42,913 nucleotides of DNA from Rhodoferax sp. (GTDB lineage Bacteria > Pseudomonadota > Gammaproteobacteria > Burkholderiales > Burkholderiaceae_C). The position numbers and the translations under genes were made by a program. The notes below the pieces were generated by a model. The model had not been told where the DNA came from and did no database searches. It saw nothing but the letters and a program-made list of their open reading frames with translations. Below, in pieces: positions 1-9,459 of the stretch (within the stretch, counting starts at the first letter, position 1; each line of letters starts with the position of its first letter). The stretch is from NCBI RefSeq assembly GCF_023701345.1, contig NZ_JAMPXE010000012.1, positions 1 to 42,913 on the forward strand. Reading direction: 5' to 3'.

Positions 1-2747
1 CCAACGGCGAACCGTCCATCGTGCCGTCGCAAGACGTGGTGCTGGGCCTGTACTACACCACCCGCGACCGCATCAACAGCAAGGGCGAAGGCCTGGTGTT
101 TGCCGATACCGGTGAAGTGCAACGCGCCTTTGACGCGGGTGAGGTCGAAATGAGCTCGCGCATCAGCGTGCGCCTGACCGAGTACACCAAGGACAAGGAA
201 ACCGGCGAACTCACGCCCAGCACCAGCCTGGTGGAAACTTCAGTGGGTCGCGCCCTGTTGTCGGAAATCCTGCCCAAGGGGCTGCCCTTTGCCTTCATCA
301 ACAAAGCCTTGAAGAAAAAGGAAATTTCCCGCCTCATCAATGCCTCGTTCCGCAAGTGCGGCCTGAAGGAAACCGTGGTGTTTGCCGACAAGCTGTTGCA
401 ATACGGCTTCCGTCTGGCCACCCGCGCCGGTATTTCGATCTCGATCGAAGACATGCTGGTGCCCACCGAAAAGCCGGGCATCATTGAGCGTGCCGAGGCC
501 GAGGTGAAGGAAATCGCCAATCAGTACACCTCGGGTCTGGTGACCGCCGGTGAGCGCTACAACAAGGTGGTCGATATCTGGGGCAAAGCCGGTGACGAAG
601 TGTCCAAGGTGATGATGGCCCAGCTCTCCAAAGAGACGGTGACCGATCGCCACGGCAACCAGGTGCCGCAAGAGTCGTTCAACTCCATCTACATGATGGC
701 TGACTCCGGTGCGCGCGGTTCTGCCGCCCAGATTCGTCAGGTGGCCGGTATGCGGGGTCTGATGGCCAAGCCTGACGGCTCGATCATCGAGACACCCATT
801 ACCGCCAACTTCCGCGAAGGCCTGAACGTGCTGGAGTACTTCATCTCCACCCACGGTGCGCGTAAGGGTCTGGCCGACACGGCTTTGAAAACCGCCAACT
901 CGGGTTACCTGACGCGTCGTCTGGTTGACGTGACGCAAGACCTGGTGGTGACCGAGCAGGATTGCGGCACCCACGCCGGCTACCTGATGCGCGCCATTGT
1001 CGAAGGCGGCGAAACCATTGAATCGCTGCGTGACCGCATTCTGGGTCGCACCGCAGCCGAAGACATCCTGCACCCCGAGAACCAGTCGGTGCTGGCCCCG
1101 GCCGGTACCATGCTCGACGAAGACATGATCGACGAGCTGGAACTGGCGGGTGTGGACGAAGTCAAGGTGCGCACCGCGCTCACCTGCGAAACCCGTTTTG
1201 GCATTTGCGCCCGTTGCTACGGTCGCGACCTCGGTCGCGGTGGCCTGGTCAACGGCGGCGAGGCGGTGGGCGTGATTGCCGCCCAGTCGATCGGCGAGCC
1301 CGGTACCCAGCTGACCATGCGGACCTTCCACATCGGTGGCGCCGCATCGCGTGCGGCGATTGCCTCCAGCGTTGAAGCCAAGTCCAATGGCAACATCGGT
1401 TTCAACACGACCATGCGTTATGTCACCAACGGCAAGGGTGAACTGGTGGTCATTTCGCGCTCGGGCGAGATCGTCATTCACGACGAGCACGGCCGTGAAC
1501 GCGAGCGTCATAAAGTGCCGTACGGCGCCATCCTGACCATCAAGCCGGACCAGACCATCAAGGCCGGCACCATTCTGGCCAACTGGGATCCGCTGACGCG
1601 CCCCATCATCACCGAATACGCCGGCCGGGCCCGCTTCGAAAACGTCGAGGAAGGTCTGACCGTGGCCAAGCAGGTGGACGAAGTCACCGGCTTGTCGACG
1701 CTGGTGGTGATCGACCCGAAACGCCGTGGCTCGGCCAAGGTGGTTCGCCCGCAGGTCAAGCTGATCGATGCCACCGGCAACGAGGTCAAGATCCCTGGCA
1801 CCGACCATGCCGTGACGATCGGTTTCCCGATTGGCGCGCTGGTGCAGGTGCGTGACGGCCAGGACGTGGGCCCCGGCGAAGTGCTGGCCCGTATCCCGGT
1901 CGAAGGTCAGAAAACCCGTGACATCACCGGCGGTTTGCCGCGTGTGGCCGAGCTGTTCGAAGCCCGCTCACCCAAGGACAAAGGTGTGCTGGCCGAGATG
2001 ACCGGTACCATTTCTTTCGGCAAGGAAACCAAAGGCAAGATCCGCCTGCAGATCACCGACCCGGAAGGCAAGGTCTGGGAAGAACTCGTGCCCAAGGAAA
2101 AGAACATGCTGGTGCACGAAGGCCAGATCGTCAACAAGGGCGAAGTGGTGGTCGACGGCCCGGCCGACCCGCAAGATATTTTGCGCCTACTGGGTGCCGA
2201 AGAGTTGGCGCGTTACATCGTCGACGAAGTGCAGGACGTCTACCGCCTGCAGGGCGTGAAGATCAACGACAAACACATCGAAGTGATTGTTCGCCAGATG
2301 CTGCGCCGTGTGGTGGTCGAGGCTGCGGGGGACTCCAACTACATCAATGGTGAGCAGGTGGAGCGCTCGGAAATGCTCAACACCAACGACGCCTTGCGCG
2401 CCGATGGCAAGATTCCGGCCACCTTCACCAACCTGCTGCTGGGTATCACCAAGGCGTCGTTGTCCACCGACAGCTTCATCAGCGCGGCTTCCTTCCAGGA
2501 AACCACCCGCGTGCTGACCGAAGCCGCCATCATGGGCAAACGCGATGGCCTGCGTGGCCTGAAAGAAAACGTCATTGTGGGTCGCCTGATTCCAGCCGGT
2601 ACCGGCATGGCGTACCACGAAGCCCGCAAGGTGCGCGAAAACATGGACGAGTCCGAGCGTCGCGCCATTGCCGAAACCGAAGCGGCTGAACTGGCACTGG
2701 CCAGTGAGCAGGACCAGGATCAGGACGAAGGTATTGACGTCAAGTAA
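1..2747 (+). CDS. rpoC: RNA polymerase beta' subunit, C-terminal part (5' truncated by window edge)
   Basis: Catalytic beta' subunit of the multisubunit RNA polymerase. The reading frame is open from base 3 and enters in the conserved stretch [18 protein letters not shown], so the ATG lies outside the window and about 914 residues remain. Visible landmarks are the segment [16 protein letters not shown] near the trigger-loop region, the second zinc-binding cluster ([16 protein letters not shown] with four Cys counting the upstream one), and the highly conserved [19 protein letters not shown]. The C-terminus is acidic ([13 protein letters not shown]). It is followed directly by a strong terminator. 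Identity is certain. Long antisense reading frames across it are by-products of GC-rich codon use. Confidence 0.98.
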   Translation, partial: NGEPSIVPSQDVVLGLYYTTRDRINSKGEGLVFADTGEVQRAFDAGEVEMSSRISVRLTEYTKDKETGELTPSTSLVETSVGRALLSEILPKGLPFAFINKALKKKEISRLINASFRKCGLKETVVFADKLLQYGFRLATRAGISISIEDMLVPTEKPGIIERAEAEVKEIANQYTSGLVTAGERYNKVVDIWGKAGDEVSKVMMAQLSKETVTDRHGNQVPQESFNSIYMMADSGARGSAAQIRQVAGMRGLMAKPDGSIIETPITANFREGLNVLEYFISTHGARKGLADTALKTANSGYLTRRLVDVTQDLVVTEQDCGTHAGYLMRAIVEGGETIESLRDRILGRTAAEDILHPENQSVLAPAGTMLDEDMIDELELAGVDEVKVRTALTCETRFGICARCYGRDLGRGGLVNGGEAVGVIAAQSIGEPGTQLTMRTFHIGGAASRAAIASSVEAKSNGNIGFNTTMRYVTNGKGELVVISRSGEIVIHDEHGRERERHKVPYGAILTIKPDQTIKAGTILANWDPLTRPIITEYAGRARFENVEEGLTVAKQVDEVTGLSTLVVIDPKRRGSAKVVRPQVKLIDATGNEVKIPGTDHAVTIGFPIGALVQVRDGQDVGPGEVLARIPVEGQKTRDITGGLPRVAELFEARSPKDKGVLAEMTGTISFGKETKGKIRLQITDPEGKVWEELVPKEKNMLVHEGQIVNKGEVVVDGPADPQDILRLLGAEELARYIVDEVQDVYRLQGVKINDKHIEVIVRQMLRRVVVEAAGDSNYINGEQVERSEMLNTNDALRADGKIPATFTNLLLGITKASLSTDSFISAASFQETTRVLTEAAIMGKRDGLRGLKENVIVGRLIPAGTGMAYHEARKVRENMDESERRAIAETEAAELALASEQDQDQDEGIDVK

Positions 2748-2760
2748 TTGACCGACTGTT

Positions 2761-2808
2761 AAAAAGCGTCTCAGGCCCTTGTTCGCATGGGCTTGAGGCG
2801 CTTTTTTT
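2761..2808 (+). terminator. Rho-independent terminator of rpoC
   Basis: A long stem pairs AAAAAGCGTCTCAGGCCC (2761–2778) with GGGCTTGAGGCGCTTTTT (from 2789), with a short loop and a T run. It lies 14 bases after the rpoC stop and 10 bases before rsmB, so rsmB must start from a promoter within or past this site, or from read-through. Confidence 0.93.
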
Positions 2809-2818
2809 ATATTCAATC

Positions 2819-4141
2819 ATGACCACCTCTACCCAGATCCCCCTGTGGCGGCAACTGCAGGCCGTCGCCAATGTGTTGCAGGCCATTCAGGCCGGCGCCT
2901 CCGGCACGGCAGCCATCGGTGCGGTCGATGCGGCGCTGCGCCCCGGGGTGCAGGCGCTGAGCTTTGCGGTGCTGCGCACGCTGGGGCAGGCGCAGGCCTT
3001 GCGCCGTCTGCTGGCACCCCGTCAACCCGCCCCGCCGCTGGATGCCTTGCTGTGCAGTGCGCTGGCGCTGCTATCGCAGGTAGACGATGCACCTTACGAC
3101 GCTTTCACCCTGGTCAATCAAACGGTGGAAGCGGCCAAGAAAAACCCCAAACTGAAGGCCCAGGCGGCCTTTGTCAACGCCTGTTTGCGCCGTTTCTTGC
3201 GCGAACAGCCCGCCTTGCTGGCGCAGGTGGCACAGGACCCGGTGGCGCACTGGAACCACCCGGCCTGGTGGCTGGCCCAAATGCAGGCCGAGTGGCCGAC
3301 CCAATGGCAGGGTATTTTGACGGCCAATAACGCGCAGGCCCCGATGGTGTTGCGCGTCAATACCCGGCGCATCAGCGTCGCTGATTACCTGCAAAAGCTG
3401 GAAGCCGTCGGTCTGCAGGCAGCGCCGCTGGGTCCGGTGGGCGTGGTGCTGCGGGCGGCCACGGCGGTCCAGAAGATCCCGGGTTTTGTCGACGGGCTGG
3501 TGTCGGTGCAGGACAGTGCGGCGCAATGGGCGGCACCGCTGCTTTTGACCGGCTTGCATGGCTCGGCACCGTTGCAGGTACTCGATGCCTGCGCCGCCCC
3601 CGGCGGCAAAACAGCGCACTTGCTGGAGTTTGCCAATGTCGCGGTCACCGCGCTCGACATTGACGCCCAGCGCTGCCAGCGCATTCACGACAACCTGCAG
3701 CGTCTTGGTCTCAGCGCCCAGGTGCAGGTTGCCGATGCTGCCGACCTGCCAGGCTGGTGGCAGGGGCAAAGTTATGACGCCATCTTGCTTGACGCCCCCT
3801 GCTCCGGTTCAGGCGTGGTGCGCCGTCACCCCGACATCCGCTGGCTGCGCCGCCCCACGGACGCGGCACAACTGGCGCGACAGCAGGCCAGGCTGCTCGC
3901 CGTACTCTGGCCTTTGGTCAAACCCGGCGGCCGTTTGCTGTATTGCACCTGTTCCGTCTTTCAGGCCGAAGGCCAGGGCCAGATCAAGGCGTTTCTTGAC
4001 AACAACAGCAACGCCACCTTATTGCCGTCGCCCGGACATTTGTTGCCAGGCCATGCTGTGCAATGGGCGGGTCTGGTTGACAATCCGACACGTGAGCATG
4101 ATGGTTTTTATTACGCATTGCTGGAAAAGTCTGCTGCCTAG
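2819..4141 (+). CDS. rsmB: 16S rRNA (cytosine(967)-C5)-methyltransferase RsmB
   Basis: Transfers a methyl group from SAM to C5 of C967 in 16S rRNA. At 440 aa it has the usual length. The N-terminal NusB-like domain (about residues 10–145) precedes the Rossmann methyltransferase domain. The SAM-binding motif DACAAPGGKT lies at about 256–265, motif IV DAPCSGSG at about 325–332, and motif VI YCTCS at about 375–379; the two Cys are the release and nucleophile residues of m5C enzymes. The ATG at 2819 directly follows the rpoC terminator and has no strong Shine-Dalgarno sequence. Its 3' end overlaps the DUF4390 gene by 41 bases, indicating a translationally linked operon with the following two-component genes. 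Confidence 0.96.
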   Translation: MTTSTQIPLWRQLQAVANVLQAIQAGASGTAAIGAVDAALRPGVQALSFAVLRTLGQAQALRRLLAPRQPAPPLDALLCSALALLSQVDDAPYDAFTLVNQTVEAAKKNPKLKAQAAFVNACLRRFLREQPALLAQVAQDPVAHWNHPAWWLAQMQAEWPTQWQGILTANNAQAPMVLRVNTRRISVADYLQKLEAVGLQAAPLGPVGVVLRAATAVQKIPGFVDGLVSVQDSAAQWAAPLLLTGLHGSAPLQVLDACAAPGGKTAHLLEFANVAVTALDIDAQRCQRIHDNLQRLGLSAQVQVADAADLPGWWQGQSYDAILLDAPCSGSGVVRRHPDIRWLRRPTDAAQLARQQARLLAVLWPLVKPGGRLLYCTCSVFQAEGQGQIKAFLDNNSNATLLPSPGHLLPGHAVQWAGLVDNPTREHDGFYYALLEKSAA

Positions 4142-4730
4142 ACTGTTGCTGGGCTGGCTGGCCGCGGCTGTGCTGGGGCTGGGCGCAGCGCTGGCGCAAG
4201 CACCCGAAGACACAGAGCGACCGATGCTGCGCCTGGAGCGTATCGATGATGCCATCTGGCTCTCAACCCAGCTCCAGTTTGACTTGTCACCGGCTGTGGT
4301 GGATGCCTTGCACAAAGGCATTCCGGTCTTTTTTGTGGCGCAAGCCGATGTGCTGCGCGAACGCTGGTACTGGACCAACAAAAGAATAGTCACCGCCAAG
4401 CGTCAGTTTCGCCTGGCTTACCAACCCCTGACCAATCGCTGGCGGCTCAACATTACTTCCGGTGAGGTCGTGGAGCCTGCACTGGGTCTGGCCCTGAACC
4501 AGAGCTTTGAATCCTGGAAAGACGCACTGGCCACCGTGCGCCGCATCACGCGCTGGAAAATTGCCGATACACCGGAGCTGAAGGCCAATGCCGCCTACCT
4601 GGTCGCGTTTCGCTTTCGGCTCGACCTGACGCAACTGCCCCGGCCTTTGCAAATTGGCACGCTAGGGCAATCAGACTGGTCGGTTGAGCTGGCTGGCGAA
4701 CAGTTGCTTGACGCCGGGTCGGACCAATGA
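4101..4730 (+). CDS. DUF4390 family exported protein
   Basis: A 209-aa protein read from ATG 4101, inside the end of rsmB. The N-terminus has a hydrophobic segment (LLPRLLLGWLAAAVLGLGAA) ending in ALAQA, a plausible signal peptidase I site, so a periplasmic location is expected. The mature part contains the DUF4390 pattern of Trp and basic-rich beta strands (ERWYWTNKRI, RQFRLAYQPLTNRWRLN). Function is unknown for this family. In beta-proteobacteria it commonly sits between rsmB and an NtrY-like kinase, as here: the stop codon overlaps the kinase start as ATGA at 4727–4730. A role in envelope sensing with the kinase is inference. ATG 4098 is an equally possible start. Confidence 0.85.
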   Translation: MVFITHCWKSLLPRLLLGWLAAAVLGLGAALAQAPEDTERPMLRLERIDDAIWLSTQLQFDLSPAVVDALHKGIPVFFVAQADVLRERWYWTNKRIVTAKRQFRLAYQPLTNRWRLNITSGEVVEPALGLALNQSFESWKDALATVRRITRWKIADTPELKANAAYLVAFRFRLDLTQLPRPLQIGTLGQSDWSVELAGEQLLDAGSDQ

Positions 4731-7009
4731 AATCAGCCTCGGCCAGCGCGTCGGCACGCCATTCCCGATCGGTCCGCTGGTTGCTGGGTCTGGGCCTGAT
4801 CGCCATGGTGGCGATTGGCCTGGTGCTGCTTTTTTTATTGACCCAGGCCACCACCAACCGCGAGCTCTACGAGAAAAATTACGCCCGCCTGTTTGCCGTC
4901 AATGTGGTGGTGGCGGTGCTGTTGCTGGGGGTTATTGGCTGGATTGCCGTGCGCCTGCTCCGGCGCCTGGTACAGAAAAAATTTGGCAGCCGTTTGCTGG
5001 TCAAGCTGGCGGCCATTTTTGCGCTGGCGGGTTTTGCCCCGGGTGTGCTGATTTACGTGGTGTCGTACCAGTTTGTCACGCGCTCCATCGAGAGCTGGTT
5101 TGACGTCAAGGTCGAGGGTGCCCTGAATGCCGGACTTAATTTGGGTCGTACCACGCTGGAAGCCTTGTCGGCCGATCTGGCAGGCAAAGCACGCACGGGT
5201 GCGGCGCAGCTGTCATCGACGCCCGATGTCAGTGCGGCCTTGCCGCTGGAGCGTACGCGCGTCGCGGTGGGGGCCGACGACATGATGCTGTGGGGGGGCT
5301 CGGGCCGGCTCATTGCGGCGGCCGGCCAGTCGCGCTACCAGCTTAATCCCGAACGACCCAGTGCGCAGCAATTCAGGGCGGCGCGGGACCAGGGCGTCAT
5401 TACCTGGATTGAAGGCCTGGACGATGTTGATCCGAGTGCCGCGTCCCAGGCCCGGGTCAAGGCGCTGGCGCGCATCACCAGCGATCAATTGGGGGCCTTC
5501 AATGAGTCGCGCTATCTGCTGGTGGTGAAAGCGCTGCCCGACACGCTGGTGGCCAATGCACTGGCCGTGACACAGGCCAATCGCGAATACCAGGAGCGGG
5601 CGCTGGCCCGCGATGGCCTGCGCCGGATGTACATCGGCACGCTCACCCTGAGCCTGTTCATGGCGGTTTTTGGCGCGGTCCTGCTGGCCGTGGTACTGGG
5701 TAACCAGTTGGCCCGGCCGCTGCTGCTGCTGGCCGATGGCGTGCGCGAAGTGGCTGCCGGTGACCTAACCCCAAAAACCTATTTGCGCGGTAATGATGAA
5801 CTGGATGGCTTGACCCGCTCATTTGCCCAGATGACCCAGCAGCTTGCCGATGCGCGCCAGGCGGTGCAGACCAGCATGGCACAGGTGAGCGCGGCGCACG
5901 CCAACCTGCAAACCATTCTGGACAACCTCACGGCCGGCGTCATGGTGCTCGATGCCAACGGGCACATCTTTGCGTCCAATCCCGGTGCCACTCGTATTTT
6001 GCGGGTGCCACTGGCCGCGCACCAGGGGCAGGCATTGGCCCAGGTTGACGGGCTGCAGTCCTTTGGACAACAGGTGCAGGCGCAATTCGACAACTTTTTC
6101 AGCGCCCACGGTGAACGCACGCTGGACCATTGGCAACAGTCTTTTGAGCTCGGTGGTATCGGTCGGGCGCAAAGCGGGCGTCCGGCCCAGGACGTGATTA
6201 CCCTGGTGACGCGGGGTGCCGAATTGCCCGGTGAGCAGCGCCTGCTGGTGTTTGACGATATTTCTGAAATCGTGTCGGCGCAACGGGCGCAGGCCTGGGG
6301 TGAAGTGGCGCGGCGCCTGGCGCACGAGATCAAAAACCCGCTGACACCGATCCAATTGTCAGCCGAGCGCCTGGAGATGAAGCTCGCTGGCAAGCTGGCT
6401 GCCACTGAGCAGGCCATGCTGACCAAATCGGTGAAAACCATCGTCGACCAGGTTGATGCCATGAAACGTCTGGTCAATGAATTCCGGGACTACGCGCGCC
6501 TGCCGGCGGCGGAACTCCAGCCGCTCAACCTCAACGAGCTGGTCAATGATGTGCTGAATTTGTATGCCGACAACCTGGGCCCGGTGCCAGTCAAGACCGA
6601 GCTTGATCCCGAGTGCCCCAATATCCTGGGCGACACCCAGCAGTTGCGCCAGGTGTTGCACAACCTGTTGCAAAACGCGCAGGATGCCACCCAGAGCGCG
6701 GGACATGCCGATGCCGAGCATGCCGTGCTGGTCAAAACCCAGTGGCAAGCCAGCGCGCGCCGGGTACGCCTGGTGGTGGTGGACTGCGGAACCGGGTTTC
6801 CTGACCACATTCACAAACGGGCGTTCGAGCCCTATGTGACCACCAAGGACAAAGGCACCGGCCTGGGCCTGGCGGTGGTCAAGAAAATTGCCGACGAGCA
6901 TGCCAGTCGGGTGACCATTTCAAACCGCTTGCACAACGGTGAAATTCTCGGTGCGCAAGTATCGTTATCATTCGTGGTTGAGCCTGCGCCAGGCCCTCAG
7001 GCAATTTGA
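4727..7009 (+). CDS. NtrY-type membrane sensor histidine kinase
   Basis: A 760-aa sensor kinase. Transmembrane helices are visible at about residues 18–40, 55–78 and 90–112, with another at about 305–328, leaving a periplasmic domain of about 190 residues between the last two. A HAMP linker follows (ARPLLLLADGVREVAAGDL), then a PAS-like domain (TILDNLTAGVMVLDANGHI) and the dimerisation/phosphotransfer helix with the H-box RRLAHEIKNPLTPIQLSAERL, phospho-acceptor about H533. The ATPase domain shows the N box (NLLQNAQDAT), G1 (DCGTGFPD) and G2 (GTGLGLAVV). The topology matches NtrY, the nitrogen/redox sensor paired with NtrX. ATGA overlap with the DUF4390 gene; the partner regulator follows after 41 bases. 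The physiological signal cannot be read from sequence. Confidence 0.9.
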   Translation: MKSASASASARHSRSVRWLLGLGLIAMVAIGLVLLFLLTQATTNRELYEKNYARLFAVNVVVAVLLLGVIGWIAVRLLRRLVQKKFGSRLLVKLAAIFALAGFAPGVLIYVVSYQFVTRSIESWFDVKVEGALNAGLNLGRTTLEALSADLAGKARTGAAQLSSTPDVSAALPLERTRVAVGADDMMLWGGSGRLIAAAGQSRYQLNPERPSAQQFRAARDQGVITWIEGLDDVDPSAASQARVKALARITSDQLGAFNESRYLLVVKALPDTLVANALAVTQANREYQERALARDGLRRMYIGTLTLSLFMAVFGAVLLAVVLGNQLARPLLLLADGVREVAAGDLTPKTYLRGNDELDGLTRSFAQMTQQLADARQAVQTSMAQVSAAHANLQTILDNLTAGVMVLDANGHIFASNPGATRILRVPLAAHQGQALAQVDGLQSFGQQVQAQFDNFFSAHGERTLDHWQQSFELGGIGRAQSGRPAQDVITLVTRGAELPGEQRLLVFDDISEIVSAQRAQAWGEVARRLAHEIKNPLTPIQLSAERLEMKLAGKLAATEQAMLTKSVKTIVDQVDAMKRLVNEFRDYARLPAAELQPLNLNELVNDVLNLYADNLGPVPVKTELDPECPNILGDTQQLRQVLHNLLQNAQDATQSAGHADAEHAVLVKTQWQASARRVRLVVVDCGTGFPDHIHKRAFEPYVTTKDKGTGLGLAVVKKIADEHASRVTISNRLHNGEILGAQVSLSFVVEPAPGPQAI

Positions 7010-7050
7010 TGTGATATTGCTGATACCACTTTCAGGGGAATGACAAGTAC

Positions 7051-7722
7051 ATGGCTAACATTTTGGTAGTGGACGACGAACTGGGTATTCGTGATCTGTT
7101 GTGCGAGATTCTCAATGACGAAGGTCATACCGTGGAGTTGGCGGAAAATGCCGCCCAGGCGCGCGCCGCCCGTCTGCGCGAGGCCCCCGATCTGGTTTTG
7201 CTCGACATCTGGATGCCCGACACCGACGGAGTCACCTTGCTCAAGGAATGGTCCACTTCCGGGGCCTTGACCATGCCCGTGATCATGATGAGCGGCCATG
7301 CCACCATTGACACGGCCGTCGAGGCCACGCGCATTGGCGCTCTGGCTTTTCTGGAAAAACCGATCACCCTGCAAAAACTGCTCAAGGCGGTGGAACAGGG
7401 TCTGACCCGTGGCGCTTTGCGCAAACTGACCCAGTCCATGCCGTCCATGGGCATGAAAGCAGACACCGTGGCGCTGGCTGACATGCCGGTCAGTATGGTT
7501 GAGCTGGCGCCAGAACCTGGCCCGCAGGCCACGCAGAACTTCATGCTTGACAAGCCGCTGCGCGATGGCCGTGACGAATACGAAAAAGCCTACTTCGAGT
7601 TCCATCTGGCCAAAGAAAATGGCTCGATGACCCGTGTCGCTGAAAAGACCGGCCTGGAGCGCACCCACCTGTACCGCAAGCTCAAGCAACTGGGTGTCGA
7701 TTTGACGCGCAAACGCGGGTGA
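7051..7722 (+). CDS. NtrX-like response regulator lacking the AAA+ domain
   Basis: A 223-aa regulator. The receiver domain (1–120) has the acidic pair D8/D9, phospho-acceptor D52 (LLDIWMPD), S81 (MMSGHA) and K103 (EKP). The C-terminus (about 180–223) is a Fis-type helix-turn-helix (MTRVAEKTGLERTHLYRKLKQLGV). Between them sits only a linker of about 50 residues, where classical NtrX/NtrC proteins carry a sigma54-activating AAA+ ATPase of about 240 residues. It should therefore act as an ordinary DNA-binding regulator, like RegA/ActR, not as a sigma54 activator. Receiver and HTH sequences still resemble NtrX, and the gene follows its NtrY-like kinase. It is the last gene before tRNA-Phe. Confidence 0.88.
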   Translation: MANILVVDDELGIRDLLCEILNDEGHTVELAENAAQARAARLREAPDLVLLDIWMPDTDGVTLLKEWSTSGALTMPVIMMSGHATIDTAVEATRIGALAFLEKPITLQKLLKAVEQGLTRGALRKLTQSMPSMGMKADTVALADMPVSMVELAPEPGPQATQNFMLDKPLRDGRDEYEKAYFEFHLAKENGSMTRVAEKTGLERTHLYRKLKQLGVDLTRKRG

Positions 7723-7762
7723 AAAATCAAGCCGGCGCTTAAAAAACGGCCCATTGCGCTGC

Positions 7763-7768
7763 TAGAAT
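7763..7768 (+). promoter_or_regulatory. -10 box of the tRNA-Phe promoter
   Basis: TAGAAT lies 10 bases before the mature tRNA 5' end, followed by a GC-rich discriminator (ACGCGGC). No clear -35 box is seen in the upstream A-rich stretch. Confidence 0.6.
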
Positions 7769-7778
7769 ACGCGGCTTA

Positions 7779-7854
7779 GGCCTGGTAGCTCAGTCGGTAG
7801 AGCAGAGGATTGAAAATCCTTGTGTCGGTGGTTCGATTCCGCCCCGGGCCACCA
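7779..7854 (+). tRNA. tRNA-Phe (anticodon GAA)
   Basis: A 76-nt cloverleaf: acceptor stem GGCCTGG pairs with CCGGGCC (one T-G pair), discriminator A, encoded CCA at 7852–7854. The D-arm contains AGCTCAGTCGGTAGAGC, the anticodon stem-loop GAGGATTGAAAATCCTT has GAA, and the T-arm has GGTTCGATTCC. The 3' half is the insertion target of the mobile element; the intact copy is on the left, next to the integrase. Confidence 0.98.
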
Positions 7855-7856
7855 AA
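7810..7856 (+). repeat. attL: left 47-bp direct repeat of the element
   Basis: Runs from the anticodon loop through the CCA end plus two bases. It matches 14908–14954 base for base over 47 bp; the flanking bases differ on the outside of both copies. It is the crossover region used by the integrase. Confidence 0.96.
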
Positions 7857-7859
7857 CAG

Positions 7860-7891
7860 ACACCGTAGTTGCAATGTGACTACGGTGTTTT
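7860..7891 (+). terminator. Element-encoded terminator directly behind tRNA-Phe
   Basis: Perfect 10-bp stem ACACCGTAGT (7860–7869) / ACTACGGTGT (7879–7888), 9-base loop, then a short T run. It lies just inside the element and would replace the host terminator that the insertion moved 7.1 kb away. Confidence 0.75.
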
Positions 7892-7927
7892 CATTTGTGC
7901 AGTACGCTAAGTTGCACTGTGATTACG
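7868..7927 (+). repeat. Imperfect direct repeats, candidate integrase arm sites
   Basis: GTTGCAATGTGACTACG (7868–7884) and GTTGCACTGTGATTACG (7911–7927) agree at 15 of 17 positions, 43 bases apart. A weaker relative, GATGCAATGTAATTTC, lies at 14865–14880 near the right end. Spacing and place suit arm-type sites of a tyrosine integrase, but the first overlaps the terminator hairpin, so this is only a candidate. Confidence 0.4.
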
Positions 7928-7967
7928 ATCAGTACACACTGGCAACTGTGAAGTTTCATGATCAGTC

Positions 7968-9254
7968 ATGGATAGGCTGAAACAAACTCAAGTTTGCTAT
8001 CCAAGTCCCGCGCACTTCCGCAGCGCATCTCCGAAACACCACATCACGCCCACGAGTGCAATTGCTCAGTTGAATGCAGCGCAACCGATGCTGTTGCACA
8101 TGCGTGATGGTGAAGTCGTCTTGTACCGTCGCGCAAATAGCCCTGTCTGGCAAAGCAGATACAAGTTGCAAGACGGCAGTTGGCACCGTGCAAGCACACG
8201 CAAGATGTCAGTTGAACATGCCGTCAAAGCAGCCTGCACAATGTACGATGAAGCACGGTTCAGGCAGTCACTCGGCTTAGCACAAACAGCACAGAATTTC
8301 ACGGGTTTAGCACAGGCAACGCTTCAGGAATTGCGCTCCGAAATGGATGCAGGTCGCGGTAAGAGCGTTTATGCGTCGTACATCACATGCATTGAAAAAT
8401 ACTTCATTCCGTACTTCGGTGACAAGCGACTTGAGCAATTGCAACATGAAGACATTGTGGCGTTTGAAATCTGGCGCAATCGGCAAATGACAAAACAACC
8501 GAAAGCATCAACACTGATGAACTTCGCAAGTGCGTGGAACAGATTGCAGCAAACAGCAATTGCAAAAGGCTGGCTCAGTGAACACGCTGCAATACCGAAA
8601 CTGACAACACGCGGAATGAAAAGCACATCACGACCAGCATTCGGAAAAGATGAAGTGGCGAAGTTGTTGCAGTTCATGCAGACATGGGCAGAGCAGGGCA
8701 GACTGTCAGTTGAACGCGAGATGCGACCACTGTTGCGTGATTATGTGGAAATGTTGTTGCTGACAGGAATGCGGCATGGAACGGAAGCAATGGGTATTTG
8801 TTGGAAGCACATTGAATGGCACACGGACAAAGGTGTTCGTTACTTACGAATATGGGTTGACGGTAAGACAGGCGGTCGCTGGTTGATTGCGAAGCATCGT
8901 GCGGTTGATGTCTTGAACAGATTGCGTGACCGACAAAAGGATGTGAAACATCTTTCGCTGGACGAATTGCTTGCATCACCAGTGCAAAGCAAGTTGTTCG
9001 CGTTCAGCAACGGGCATCAACCACCAAGTTTGAACGGAACATTCAGGCGGTTGATGCGTGACAGCGAATTGTTGAAGGATGCGAAAGCGCAGAACAGAAC
9101 GCTGTATTCAATGCGTCACACATACGCAACGCAAGAACTGTTCGCGGGAACTGACATTCACACGCTTGCAAAGCAGATGGGAACGAGCGTCTTGATGCTT
9201 GAAAAGCACTACAGCAAGTTGACGGCGACGATGGCTGCAAACAAGTTGGCTTAA
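7968..9254 (+). CDS. Tyrosine integrase of the element
   Basis: Site-specific recombinase expected to catalyse insertion at tRNA-Phe. Three domains are visible: an N-terminal arm-binding-like part (about 45–100, MRDGEVVLYRR onward), a SAM-like core-binding domain (about 110–205) and the catalytic domain (about 225–428). Catalytic residues are R269 (TGMRHGTE), K300 (VDGKTGGR), R383 (SMRHTYAT) and nucleophile Y415 (LEKHYSKL). The first His of the HxxR box is Tyr380 and the later His/Trp site is Thr406 (MGTS), a variant I associate with proteobacterial tRNA-element integrases. The 428-aa frame from ATG 7968 lacks a good Shine-Dalgarno sequence; ATG 8088 or 8100, just before MRDGEVV, may be the true start. 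Confidence 0.93.
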   Translation: MDRLKQTQVCYPSPAHFRSASPKHHITPTSAIAQLNAAQPMLLHMRDGEVVLYRRANSPVWQSRYKLQDGSWHRASTRKMSVEHAVKAACTMYDEARFRQSLGLAQTAQNFTGLAQATLQELRSEMDAGRGKSVYASYITCIEKYFIPYFGDKRLEQLQHEDIVAFEIWRNRQMTKQPKASTLMNFASAWNRLQQTAIAKGWLSEHAAIPKLTTRGMKSTSRPAFGKDEVAKLLQFMQTWAEQGRLSVEREMRPLLRDYVEMLLLTGMRHGTEAMGICWKHIEWHTDKGVRYLRIWVDGKTGGRWLIAKHRAVDVLNRLRDRQKDVKHLSLDELLASPVQSKLFAFSNGHQPPSLNGTFRRLMRDSELLKDAKAQNRTLYSMRHTYATQELFAGTDIHTLAKQMGTSVLMLEKHYSKLTATMAANKLA

Positions 9255-9459
9255 ATTTGAACGACTATTGAGCGAACCGACTTGTAAAAAGTTGTAAATG
9301 ACTGTAGAGTTTGTAGCTGCTGACTGGGAGAGACACACTACATGCAGGCAAGTTGATTAAAGGTGTGCGAATGTTGGAGCAGATACGGCGAAAATAGTAC
9401 AACTACAACGGCTAAATGGCTGGCGTATTTGTCTCATACACACCTTTATAGGATCAAAA

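Noticed and set aside
240-1808. 522-aa antisense frame across rpoC
   Set aside because: His/Gly/Val/Gln-rich translation typical of the opposite strand of a GC-rich gene; rpoC on the plus strand is certain.
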